DNA of 64,000 nt from Ascaris suum. Taxonomy: Eukaryota; Nematoda; Chromadorea; Rhabditida; Ascarididae. Under the pieces are notes generated by a model. That model worked only from the letters and a program-made list of their open reading frames with translations. It was not told the origin of the DNA and did no database searches. Each line of letters opens with the position of its first letter. Within the stretch, counting starts at the first letter, position 1. This document shows, one piece after another, positions 25,795 to 37,775 of the stretch. The stretch covers positions 2,079,101-2,143,100 of the forward strand of contig CM024173.1 in assembly GCA_013433145.1 (NCBI GenBank), written 5' to 3'. The translations under genes were made by a program, and so were the position numbers.

Positions 25795-25965
25795 GAAAGT
25801 GGCCGTGCCGAACGTCACAAAGAATATGGGATGGAACCACTAGTACGGCGCTCTCTAATCAACGGTGGAATTGGAAGGGGCAGAATTGGATCGAATGGAG
25901 CTGGACAGAACCTCGCCGACCATTGGCGAATCGATCGGTGGTCAGGTGAATAAGCATCATCTAAC
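25795..25965. repeat. Dispersed repeat copy 2
   Basis: Second member of the family also seen at 15040-15200. GC-richer than the surrounding AT-rich intergenic DNA. The open frame at 25865-26053 lies mainly within and beyond it and has no recognisable domain. Confidence 0.7.
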
Positions 25966-27929
25966 CCACATGCTGCCTATAATCAGCCATCTCGTGTACT
26001 TGTGTTCCAGTTACCTCATGCATCTGCTTAGTTTAACTATACAGCTCATATAGTCAACTTACGCAAATTAATACTCTTTTATAACTTTTAATAGGGAAGG
26101 AAAGATTGTGCTCGTAAAAAATGAAAGAAAAACGAATAAAAATAATATCTACTCTTATTAGAGGTTGCATCAAAGAATCTACATTGAAGATAGTTTAGAT
26201 TACAAAATCAGCATGAATTCCACTTTAAAAGGGATGAGCAAATACAACCACTCTTTACTTCAGTGTCGTGTCTGTGTGCATACATGTCCGTGTCTATCTG
26301 TGTGTTCGATAATTTCAACTCAAGAATCATTGAATCTATAGTCATGAAATTTTACGACAAGATATACACCAAATGTAACATTTTCACACAAATTTTCCAA
26401 TTAATCCCTCTCAAAAATTAATTGCAGACATTTAAAGAGTCAAAAAAATCGCCTACATTCATTCTATGCCGGTCTAATTTTAATTCTACACACTATTAAT
26501 TCTACACACTATTCTCGTCATTATACGAATGAAGGAGAAGCTAAAACAGCTAGCACGATATGCGCTTTTTATATTTTTACTCATTTAATCAATCAATTCC
26601 ATAAATTAACTAAGAAACAATAAAATATGCTAAACAACATATTCATAATTTAAATTAATGATTAATCGCATAAATTTCTTTCAAAAATGATTTCCTCTCT
26701 AAGATTCTCTCTAAGATTTCGCCTCAACAAAATGAAAATTTATAAAGAAATTCAAGTAATGCAAAAATCATATAATACTTTCTCAAATTTAAAAGTTTTT
26801 AAGCGTTTTCACTGCCGATGGATAAATGTTCATTCATCATAGCTTCCAAATTATTTATTTATTTATTTATTTATTTTTTTATTTTTTCAAACTTATTTCA
26901 AAGCTTCGAAATGCGAAAATATACGAAAGTATTTTGTAATCTTTACTTTACTTCAATAAATCTCCAAATTGTAATTGCTTAACATACAAATAGACATATA
27001 TATACATATGCATAAGCATGACAATTAGCAGAATTTGCGAATGTGCTTTCCAGACGCAAATTTACAAAAGCGTATAAATGAATATTAAAAAAAAATTTTT
27101 TTTTAAAATTATTCGTTTCTAACTGATAAAAGCGATTGATGAGGTGAGAATTCAATGCAAAAGCTCCATATCTTATCGATTCCTCTCTCATATTTTCTCA
27201 TATATTTTCCGATGGAAGTAATTCTAGATGTATCGTTGATATCATATTTCAAAATTTTTCGTTCATAAAATGGTAAAATTTGTGTTTAGATATTACGAGA
27301 AATTTGAGCCGAATGCAATTATTGATATCATTTAAGCAAAAGAAACGAAATTTACAGGAAAGAAGAGGAAAAAAAATCCCAGAAATAAAATAGTATTAAA
27401 TGTAGGGTGAATAAAACTAAATTCAACGTATTAAAAAAAAACACAAATATAATAGTGTAACACAAAAACGACTATTCAAAATCTATCGATATTCTAGTCC
27501 ACGCCATCTTTTCCAAGAGAAAAAATCTCTGGAATGTATATCGGTATTTTGATTCCCCCCCCCCCCCCACCCCTCCCCTCCCCTCTCCCTCTCTCCCGCC
27601 TAACCTGAAAAAATTCATTCGAAATTTCATAGAAATAATTTAAAAACCTCAAAATTCATTTGCAAATGCATGAAATTTTTTACCAAGAATGTTAACCTAT
27701 CATGATCATTGTCTCTAATATAGCATATTTTGTCATAGAGAGTGAAATTGACTGATACGGCTGTAGAGGAATCTACTAGACAACTCAAATCGTTGCGCCA
27801 TTGCATATGAAATTCACCAATTGTTTATTGCACATATGCATTTGACTTCTTGAATTTTTATTCAATATTCTGAATTACTTACAACTATGGCAATAATTTT
27901 TTATAGTATGTCTTACTTCTGATTTCTAG

Positions 27930-28035
27930 TATTAATTCAGTAGTAATACTTGTCACTTACTGCGTAAGGTTAAGTTATTTGTAATAATACTTGTAATTGT
28001 TGGTATTCTGTAGTAATACTTGTCACAAGTTATTG
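27930..28035. repeat. Degenerate repeats of a TAGTAATACTTGTCAC unit
   Basis: The 16-bp unit is present near 27950 and again near 28010, with partial copies (TAATACTTGTAATTG, ACAAGTTATTGTTG) between and after. Inter-copy spacing is irregular. Confidence 0.6.
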
Positions 28036-28404
28036 TTGTTATTCTACGTTATGCTATAAATAAAAAACTACTTCCGCAAAATCTCTGTACCTTAGTCAAA
28101 ATGTTCTTGAATGCGTCGGTTTTGTAATAATTTTTATTACTTCTTACTTACTTTTTGAAGCTAAAAGTAACTCATACAGCTATTGTATTGAGTTGGGTAG
28201 TACAGGTAACATTTCGCACACTACACTAAAACTGATTTTTGATATGATAGCAACTTTGCGATGTGCCTCTTTTTTCTGCGAGTAGCCAATAATGAAAGTA
28301 AAGCGGACGATTGCATTAAAGAAATAGATAAGCAAATGAGAGAAGATTACTTACAAAATTCATAAGGCTATATTGTAATAAATATGAAATAAATAAATAT
28401 ATAT

Positions 28405-28540
28405 ATGACAATAACTTCGAGAAAATTTTAAATAAACTAGATATAACTTCGAATATAACTTCGAGAAAGAATATTTTAATATTTCAACTAAGATAACTAA
28501 ATATTACTTCGAATAAATATATAACTTCGAGAAAACTGTA
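28405..28540. repeat. Degenerate tandem repeat with ATAACTTCGA core
   Basis: ATAACTTCGA or ATTACTTCGA occurs five times across 130 bp, usually followed by GAAA or ATA, spaced about 20 to 50 bp. Confidence 0.75.
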
Positions 28541-29369
28541 ATAAATAAATATGAATCTATCAAAATATTCGAATAAAAAAAAAATTCGATTCAAAGAAAA
28601 TAATTTTTGAAATATTAATGCAAAATAAAAATTGCAATAAATAATAATATATAAAATGTGATAAATTTTCCACGAGAAAAATTTCATTTCAAATATATTT
28701 CATAGAAATTTCCGAGAAAATTTCATCAACATTAAAGATAATATATTAAAAAAAAAATTAAGCATATGATATCGGAAGATCAAAGATCATAATGATCACT
28801 CATTTAATTGTTTCGATAATAAGGCTTTTTTTTTCGAAGATAATAAAAAATATCCGATAAAATAATGAAAATAATTTCATGGAAACAATCAATTACAAAT
28901 ATTCATTTAATAAATGAAAAAAAAAGAAAAGAAAATTCTAATCGATTAATTAGGTTATTATTGAAAATATAATTGAGCAATTTGAACAATATAATTGAAG
29001 AATTTTTTTTTAAGGCGAATAAAATTGGAAAAAAAATTCAAAAATTTAGGCGAAAATTTAAATTAAAATAAATAAAATAAAGAAATAGAATTAATAAATG
29101 AAAAAAAAGTAATAAATATGAAGAACAAACAAATAATAAACAAATAAATAAAAAAAAGATTTTTTTTTTCATTACATTGAACAAATAATCTTTATTCATT
29201 GAAGAACACAGAAGAATGCAATAAAACAGTGGAGTAGAAATAATATAAATGTGGATAATACGAAAAAAAAAACATCGTTTGAGAATATATCATAAAACAG
29301 TATTTCAGAATATACTACAACATATTTTTGTAACATTTTCCTCAAATTTAGCATTTCCTTGACGATTTG

Positions 29370-29900
29370 TCAGTAAACCGTTCTTACTATGAAGCGCAGA
29401 TTGAAAAGTTTCAAACGATGCATAAATACAGTCAAATTCCCAGTCTCTACAGCATTTTCTGGAAGGCTTTTCCAGATCCGCACCATTCTATACGGAAAGC
29501 TGTGTAGAGCGTTGTTCAATGCGCATGTCTTGAGTGCCAACTGAAAACGAAAACTATGGCGATTGCGATGAAGAGTAAGAGCAAAGAGATTATCGAAGTA
29601 TGTATCAGAAAGTAGATTGATAATTTTATGGTATAACGCCAAACCAAGTATTATTGTTGTATACTCTAAACTCTCAGGCTCGATAGTCTTAAGGCGCACA
29701 GTGTAGTCGGATTTATAAGGACCAGGAAATATCTTACGGAATGAAATACTTTTGGACGTTTTCAATATATTTGAAGTCAGAAGTTAGGTAAAGAGTGACC
29801 AAATGGGTGGGCAATATTCAATAATAGGGCGGCAATATGTTACGAAAACTTTAAAGTAGTGGTCGATGTATTCATATGGCAACGATTGCAAAATGGATTA
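29370..29900 (-). pseudogene. Decayed non-LTR retrotransposon, C-terminal end of reverse transcriptase
   Basis: The minus-strand frame carries VTYCRPIIEYCPPIWS, the family signature Y-RP-LEY-SPVWSP found after the catalytic core of Jockey/CR1-type reverse transcriptases. After a TAA and a frame change it continues with IFPGPYKSDYTVRLKTI, then ALYHKIINLL and finally YRMVRIWKSLPENAVE, the usual R-WNSLP motif near the protein end. The stop at 29370 is the likely native end. Frameshift plus stop show it is dead. No 5' part (endonuclease, catalytic YADD) is present here. Confidence 0.85.
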
Positions 29901-30387
29901 ATTTGCAAAATTTGCAAAATGAAATGGATTCATTTAAATTATGCAATTTAGGATGCAATATTCAGGACCATATGCAAGGGAAATCGCAACATTTACAACA
30001 ATTTACACAATTGAAATAGATCTACTATTTAAGTGTGAGCATAGTCAGGTTTTAATAAAAGAAAAAATGTTTCACGGTTCAGACGCACTAAAAACTGATG
30101 AAATTAATGAAAAAAAAATCGAAAGATCGACGGATAGAGTTGTAGAACACCAATAAAACTATTTCAAAATGAAGAAAAATTAAGAAATATATACAGTCGA
30201 TCAGTGATCATAGTGAACTGGTTAGCAAAAAAAAAAAAAAATGATTGCATTTAATTGCAACAATAAACGAACAAATTTATCAGCAATAATCTCATTTAAT
30301 GTGAAATGAAAATAACGAATAATAAACAAACGATATTTTTTAAAGCATTCATTCAAAACATAAATAAATCATTTCCAATAATCGCTT

Positions 30388-30485
30388 TGATTACAGTAAC
30401 AACAATTACTGTTAAATTAACAATTACTGTTAAATTAATTACAGTAATTAAGCATTAATTACAGTAATAACAGTAATTAAGTACA
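30388..30485. repeat. Cluster of ATTACAGTAA / TTACTGT inverted units
   Basis: Alternating copies of ATTACAGTAA and its near reverse complement AATTACTGTTAAATTAA over about 100 bp. Several pairs can fold into hairpins. Confidence 0.75.
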
Positions 30486-30703
30486 TATGAATATAGCGAA
30501 ATGTCTACGATTAATGCTTATTAAATAATGTGGTTCGAATAAATCGAATAAATTTATGGATTCATGGATAACAAGTGCGTAGAATGTATCATCATCTACA
30601 AAGCTAACGCATTTTAGAGTGCATAAGGAGCAAAAATTAAACAAGATGCAGCTATCTGTCTATTATGTATCGCGAGATATCAAATTACTCTTTTCAATTT
30701 TAG

Positions 30704-30819
30704 GCGATCAATCAACAGGAGAAATATATCCTTTAGAAAATTGTTGCATCAGATATTTAGAAGACATTAAAGAAAAAATTCCAGCGAATCAACCACCACC
30801 TATACATATTCGTTGTTAA
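30704..30819 (+). CDS. Possible terminal exon, unidentified
   Basis: After a good acceptor (TTTTCAATTTTAG) an open frame reads GDQSTGEIYPLENCCIRYLE, then DIKEKIPANQPPPIHIRC and TAA. AATAAA occurs about 130 bp beyond the stop. Composition looks coding (polar, proline-rich end), but no domain is recognised and no upstream exon was found, so this could be chance. Confidence 0.35.
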
Positions 30820-31283
30820 GAGGTTATAAACGTCTAACGAATTTTGCGACTTCATGCGAATATTAACGATTTGGAAGCGAATATTTGCAAAAAATTCTAC
30901 AAAAAAAAAGTGTAGTAGTCATACTTTGAGGAGTGAATCGCTTATAATAAATCGTATTTTTTAAAAACTTTTATTGCAAATAAGAATTTTGCAAATAGTA
31001 TTGCAAAAAAAAAAGTTTTTATCGCCACAACGATACAATTTAATAATCAATAAAGTCTCATCTGATAATCTCCCAGTGCAACGAATTCACTAGGCGATTA
31101 TCAAATGTAAACGAGTTCTTATTTATACGTGAACATTGACCCTACGGGAATAACATTTCTGAAGTATATGCAGAAACATAAAGAGTACAGTTATCATCTA
31201 AAGGTACAGAATGCACATTACTCGTCTAACTCCCTCCTCAATCCGTCTGCCTTGAAATTTTCCGGAAATATTACTCCTTGTAG

Positions 31284-31652
31284 TTTCTCATTAAGTTACG
31301 ACGTACTTTAAGTGAAAGAAAGAGAAATGATCGCACAGGAATGGCTATGAAATTTCGACTAGAAAGTTGTATAGAGTGTCGAAAAGAAAAGAATTTTAAA
31401 ATCATCGTTTCTTATACGGTACTCAAGGTATCACACGTAACTAAACAACACAATTGGTTGAACATAGACAATGATCAAAGCTATCCGACAGTGATCGAAA
31501 GTCTAGATGGAAGACTGGAAAGCGGCTATTAACGCTACGAAATATATTTGGAGGGTGATCCTGAATTAATAGCATCAATACTCGATAAGAAACGTAGACG
31601 AAAGCGTCGAAACGTTAATAAATCATCCACCATTCGTTTTCAATAAAAACCA
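31284..31652 (+). pseudogene. Open frame interrupted by one in-frame TAA, ending in a retroelement-like tail
   Basis: One frame stays open from 31284 to 31529 (ends YPTVIESLDGRLESGY), meets TAA at 31530-31532, and continues in the same frame for another 39 codons (RYEIYLEGDPELIASILDKK, then a basic tail) to a TAA that overlaps AATAAA. The DNA near 31600, AGCGTCGAAACGTTAATAAA, resembles the GTCGAAACGTT-AATAAA tails common in non-LTR and Penelope-like retroelements. A decayed retroelement 3' end is therefore more likely than a host gene. Confidence 0.35.
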
Positions 31653-31815
31653 TCTAACCACTCGACTGCCTACATCGCAATCAACATTATCGAACATAGA
31701 ATTGACACACATACACACGCACACGCTTTTGTTTACATCAGTGATGCTTGAGTGTGTTTATGTTCCTGCGAACATTATGAATTTTCTGCTCTCTCCCGCC
31801 AACTCTCTCTCCCTC

Positions 31816-31818
<3 letters not shown>

Positions 31819-31871
<53 letters not shown>
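31819..31871. repeat. (CT)n microsatellite
   Basis: CT dinucleotide run of about 52 bp preceded by a looser CT-rich stretch from 31785. Confidence 0.97.
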
Positions 31872-31875
<4 letters not shown>

Positions 31876-32189
31876 ATCTAAAAAAACCAGTGCAATTTCC
31901 AGAAAATTTGTAATAAAACATAAAAACTGCTAGCTAAAATTACCGACATTTGAATAAAATTTCCAGTTAGAGATCTATTTTCTCAATATCACCGGTGTGC
32001 CGAATATCAGAATTACTTAGGTGATCATTTAGAATTTAATTTACACTTATTTCGAATGAAATTTTATTCACTTGAAACCAGTTGGCGCTTTCTTAAACGT
32101 GAAAGCGAATAGTTTCTCAATTATTGATAACGTTACAATGAGATTGAATTTTAGCAATTAATAATCGATTTCAGATTGTTCTTATGTAT

Positions 32190-32965
32190 GTCGATTATGC
32201 CTCAAGGCATTTGATAAAATCAACTATGAAAAACTTTAGTGAATTTATTCGATCATAAAATTTTACGAAATCTAAATTGGATTCATTATTTTCTAAGTGA
32301 ACGAAATTTTTTCAACTAAGATTAGTGAAACTTTTTTCGCAAATATTTTAATGGCGTTCCGCAATTTAGCGCAATATGCAAAACATTGTTCGTTCCTGGG
32401 GTTTATGTGAATGACGTCACAGATGGTTTAAGCAGTAATTGCCAGCTGTTTGCCAATGATTTGAAGATTTATAGATGGATTAATAGATTTCGGAAATTTT
32501 CATTGTAATTCATGTTGTCATGCCTAATGGTTTGACGCTTTGTAGCTGAATATCAATAGTGCGAAATTTCCGACGAATCTTCAAGATTTTCTTCTCTACG
32601 ATTACTTCCATGCGAGATTTGGAAGTATTCGTTGACAAATGTTTGCTTTTGAAGACTCACTGTAAGTAGGTGACAGCCGGTGTGTTGAAAATAGCAAACT
32701 ACATTCTATAGGCAACTCAAAATAGCTTCACTGAATATTATACGAAGAAACTTCAGTGCTTATTGTTGCACTCTTTTCGAATATAGTTGACCAGATTGAG
32801 CGCGATTTTTGAAACCGGAAATAGAGATGTTGGAAATTGCGCAAAACGATTTCACAAGGATAGTCTTTCGAAAAATTTTTCCGGATCCGGATCCTTACAG
32901 TCTGGACTATATGAAACTAATCTTTGTTTTTTTTTGGGTTTAAAAACATTTGAATGTCATCGTAT
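32190..32965 (+). pseudogene. Decayed non-LTR retrotransposon reverse transcriptase
   Basis: Degenerate motifs in family order, spread over all three frames: CLKAFDKINYEKL (matches the D-KAFD-V-H-KL block), VNDVTDGLSS followed by CQLFANDLKIY (the region of the catalytic YADD box, here FAND), then LNINSAKF, MRDLEVFVDKCLLLKTH-like sequence, and near 32820-32900 FTRIVFRKIFPDPDPYSLDY. Multiple stops and frameshifts, and loss of the catalytic Tyr-Ala-Asp-Asp, show it is dead. Confidence 0.8.
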
Positions 32966-33179
32966 AGAGTCAAATTTTATGTTTTTTTTTCTCAAATAAT
33001 CAATGAGCACTGCAATATTACATTTGATTCAATATTCTCTTTTTTTTCCGACCGATATAATTTATTATCAGCTGATCGCTTTCAATTATTTCAGCGAATT
33101 TTCTTAAATTTAATTTAAGGCCTTCTTTAGGTGACGTGAATGCAAAATAAACTTGCAATTGACGTCGTTTTAAAGTTAG

Positions 33180-33312
33180 TGTTTTTTTTTTTGCGTTTAT
33201 TGATCGCTTAACGTATTTCAATCCAACTGGAAATAAATTTTCGAGTGTGTGTTTATCGCTTAACTGATATCGGCTTTTCGAGTTATCCGGATTGCTTCTT
33301 CAATATTCTTTT
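33180..33312 (-). other. Possible retroelement 3' tail
   Basis: Read on the minus strand, GAAGAAGCAATCCGGATAAC, followed by TCGAAAAGCCGATATCAG and AGCGATAAACACAC, resembles the recurring untranslated tail of non-LTR elements that follows the reverse transcriptase frame. No coding part is recognised upstream on that strand. Confidence 0.3.
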
Positions 33313-35323
33313 TTTTTTGATTTTTTATATTTTTGAAATATTCTTTATTATACTTGTAGAATTAAAAATTCCATAATAGCAACAATGAAAACTGGAAAAC
33401 TACAATTTATTTTCAATGAATAAAATGACGCATAATCTCGAACATCATGTCGACGTATAGTTGCCTAAAAATTTTTAAGAAACAGGGATTTACCCGAAAG
33501 CTTAGAGGGTGCATTGGGAGTAATACAAAGACGAAGGGCGTAGTTTGATATTAGACCATTATGCATAACTGAGTTTAGCGCGACTGCTATTTCTCTCAAA
33601 CCAACCAAAATTCAGTTGAAATACAAATATCTTAAGATAATTTGGGAAAATTTTTATTTATTTTTAAAAAATTTCTTATGTTAGCGTATTTTTCAATCAG
33701 AAAAAGTTAATATGGTAGAAAAAAACTTCAAACGCGATAAGCATTTTTTTTTTTGGGATATTTTCATAAACTTTCAATTTTTGCATAAATTTTTATGGAT
33801 TTCGAATTAACTTCAAAAGTTTTTTCTTTCGTAAATTTCCACAGTAGAATTTTACTATGAGCTCGCGTTAATGTGCATCGATGTGCATACGTCTCTGAGA
33901 TAATTTCAATTCATGAAACTAAACAATGAGGCATCTATAATTTGCATAAAGAATTTACTTCTAAAATCAATAATTTCATTCGATCACTACTTTCTATGAA
34001 TTATTATCACTTCGAGATGCATAAGATAGACACGTATGTAATTTTATTTTACAGATTGTTGGCGATGATCCGGAAATGATTTTCTTGGTTGTTGATTTTT
34101 TTCAAACAATCTGTCCAGTAAGAATATCGACTTGTTCTATTGTTTTTAGAGATTGATTCGGTTTATTAATACGGAAACATATGATCCGGAAACAATACTT
34201 CCATTATAATAGGGAAGTTGATTTGGTTTATTAAATCGATTGAACTTCAAAATTTTCATATCGTGCCAACCTTGCTGATATGCATATAACCACTATATTG
34301 ACGCCTATTTAATTGATTTCGATTCATTGTTTAGTTGTTTTTTTTTGAATATTCTTTATTTTACGAAATAACTCTGTTTTTCATTCAAAAAGTTTGCGTT
34401 TAATCATCGTCGATATTCGCCTACTGTGGTATCTTTTATTCAGTTTATCCATTGTAATGTAAAATACCGAAAAAAAACCTATAAAACGCCAATTGTTTGA
34501 GATTACTGAAATGAAATCATTATATACCTCATCAGCAGTGTTCAATTAACTAACAGTTTTTCTCAATAAGTAAAGTCGAGTGAAACGATCAACGATTTCA
34601 ACTAATACAGTAGCGATTACAATTGCTAAAGTCTATAAAAATAAAAATCAAATAAACATTTAAATTATTTTCTTTAATATATAAATTCTAATTTCACTTT
34701 CACAGCTATAAATTTGCATAGAAAATTGTTCGGAATTTTTCCTTTTTCTCCATAAATTTTTTTTGCGAAGTTATATCGTAATATGATTGCTAAAAAGTAT
34801 AAAATGATATTCGATAAAATTTGGGAGTTTTTTTTTTTTTGCAGTTCACTAAACTTTCAATAATAAAAACACTAAAATTAAGAATTTTTAATTTTTCTTT
34901 TGTTGAAATTATTTTCAACTTCTTCCTTTAAAAAAAAATCTCAGTTTATCCTCACTCCTCTGAATTTAAAATACTCTATGGAATTCATATTCAATTTTTT
35001 TCCGGATATATTTTATTCCCTTATTGCTAATCAGTTTTCTTTTTTAAAAAATTCAAAAGTTTTTTTTTTATTCTAGCGTGATCAAAAATCACAAGGAAAT
35101 TCCAGTTTTATTTTCATCACGCGACCGTAAAAATATTTTCGCTATTGCGACATTTTTTGCGAAACTCTTGCATTGCAAAAAAATTGCAACGCTACTTCAT
35201 TTTTAAAAATGCAATACGATCTATGAAGAGAAAGATGCAAGGAATAAAGAAATCGTGAATGCTAGTGGTGAAAAATTACATTTTTTTCGAAAATATTCAC
35301 CATTTTATTCCAGAAAGGGGTGG

Positions 35324-35476
<153 letters not shown>

Positions 35477-36347
35477 TGTTTCCAAGGAAAAACTTATGGC
35501 TGAGAAAAGATTTTCTAAAATGCGATTTTTTCAAATATTTCATTCAGAAATAATTCGCGAAGAAAGAGTTCTTAAGACCGATCGATAGAAAGTGATATCA
35601 ACGAAATGTCCGTCTGAAATATTAATTACGAGAGAGGAAATTTAACAAAATTATCACTCATCAAATCTTTGTTATCAACTTGAAATGATATCAAATGAGG
35701 GATGAATTTGTTGTAAACGTATATTTTTATTGATTAATTATATTCGTCTTCATTAGAAACGACAAGAATTGACCCATAATAGGATTGGTCATTTAGAATA
35801 ATTTAACCAATATAAACTTATAAAAAATATTTTAAAACTCGTCTCAATCTTTCTATGAAGAAAATAAATCGCCAAAAATATATCAACAAAAAGTTTGTGA
35901 AAGATACACCTTGACGTCTCTTAGTGGGTTTCTATTGGTCGAAAATCACTCTTCTAATAGGGCATTTTGGCCAAATTTGCCACAATTTAGCTGTAACCCA
36001 CTTATGCATTTCCTTCACCCATTGCAGTCTCACTCTCAGCATATACGCCTACGTGAATCTGACTTAAGCCTTATTAATATATTAATGAATGAGGAATGAA
36101 AGTTGCATAGATATTGCCGATTACCATCAGTGGTCAGCAATAATGACAAATTGCTTTGAGAATAAGAAACAAATATAAGCGACCAAAGAATATCGAGTGA
36201 CGGTGACGGGCAAAAATCATTTCAAGCGGAAAACACTCATTATCTTCAGTGGGTGAAGCAAACAACCCAACCGAGCAAATCGAACTGCTCATATTTTTCT
36301 CCGTCAGTTACGTATAGAACATTTAATGGGTGATTGCGATTTCCGAG

Positions 36348-36503
<156 letters not shown>

Positions 36504-37627
36504 AATTCCTCTTGAGCACTTTGTATGCCCTATCACATACACTGCAATCTTTTTTAATAATCACTGAACGAAATGATAAGCCTTAGGAATCGTAAAATTT
36601 AGCAGAATCATTGATATTCATTTTATGGGAAATATGCTGCGAAAAAAAATGCATTGGAAAATTCGATTTTTCAAACATTTCAAATGAGCGCAATTTTTTT
36701 TCAAATTATTTCAGATTCTTTTGAAAAAAATTTTTAAATTCTGAGTGATTCCATAAAACGTTCATTGATTACATTCAGAAAAAAAAAAACAATTTACATC
36801 TATATAATTTTATGAATAAAAACAAATTTCTTTTCGAGTAATTACAGTTATTTCAATTCGTAAAGAAATAAAACCATTAGACGTTGATAGAATGCAAAAA
36901 TCTTCAAAACGATATATGACGATTTTTTCTTTTTTTTTTTGCATATTGGAATGATTTATATCTAATTATAAATTATTTAATTACTCTTTAATTATTGTTT
37001 TATACATCAGTAAAAATCTTATCTTATAGAATTTTATTCTAAATTCTCTCAATATAATCTCGTATGATTTTCTTTTGAGGAAAATTTCTCAATATTATTT
37101 TTTTTTTCTTTGAATATTTATTCGAATTTTTTAAAATATTTTTTCATTTAGCCACTTTATTTTAAGCTATAAAAATTCTTCACTTTCAATGGAAACCGTT
37201 AACGTTAATGAGTAATAACAAAGAATGAATCGACACTATCGAATGCAATCGATGATTGAAATTTCAAAAAATTCTATGAAAATTTTTCATTAAAAAAATT
37301 TTTTTTCTTCTCAAAAATTATAAATTAATAAATTTTTCTTTTTTTTTTCAAAAATTCATCTATCATTTTTATTGTTAAGTATGTTTCTAATTGAATTTAT
37401 TAAATTTCACCAAAAAAAAACCGTCGTATTTGAAATTTTCATGCAAAAATAACTCATTAACGATCGATGATCAATTTCTATTCGTGATGAAATTCATTCA
37501 TAACGAATTGCTTTACTTCAAATATTTGATAAATAATATACGAAAAATTATTGCATTATTTACTCCACTATATTCAAAGATATTTCAATTGTTTTAAGTC
37601 ATAAAATTAATGCTAGGCAAAGAGCCT

Positions 37628-37775
37628 CAACCCTTCAAAGCTTTCATCCTCCATTTGCCCAATTGAATTAGATGCCCTTCAAAGCCTTTTTGTTCATCCC
37701 CCCCTTCACCTCCTTGGTTGAACTAGAAGCACTTCAAGGTCTTTCCATTCATCCTCCATCTCCCCAATTGAGGGT
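37628..37775. repeat. Three diverged tandem units of about 55 bp
   Basis: Each unit starts (C/A)CTTCAAAG or CACTTCAAGG, contains TTCATCC(T/C)CC near the middle, and has CCAATTGA or TTGGTTGAACTAGA near the end (starting near 37634, 37672 and 37728). Pyrimidine-rich and distinct from the flanking AT-rich DNA. Confidence 0.75.

Larger units (their letters stand above)
22718..29369. other. Gene-poor AT-rich region
   Basis: Apart from the repeat copy at 25795-25965, homopolymer runs and short tandem repeats, I see no exon with both an open frame and plausible splice sites on either strand. Long A and T runs and ATT/AAT clusters dominate. Upstream exons or the promoter of the F-box gene may lie in the first part but could not be recognised. 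Confidence 0.55.
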
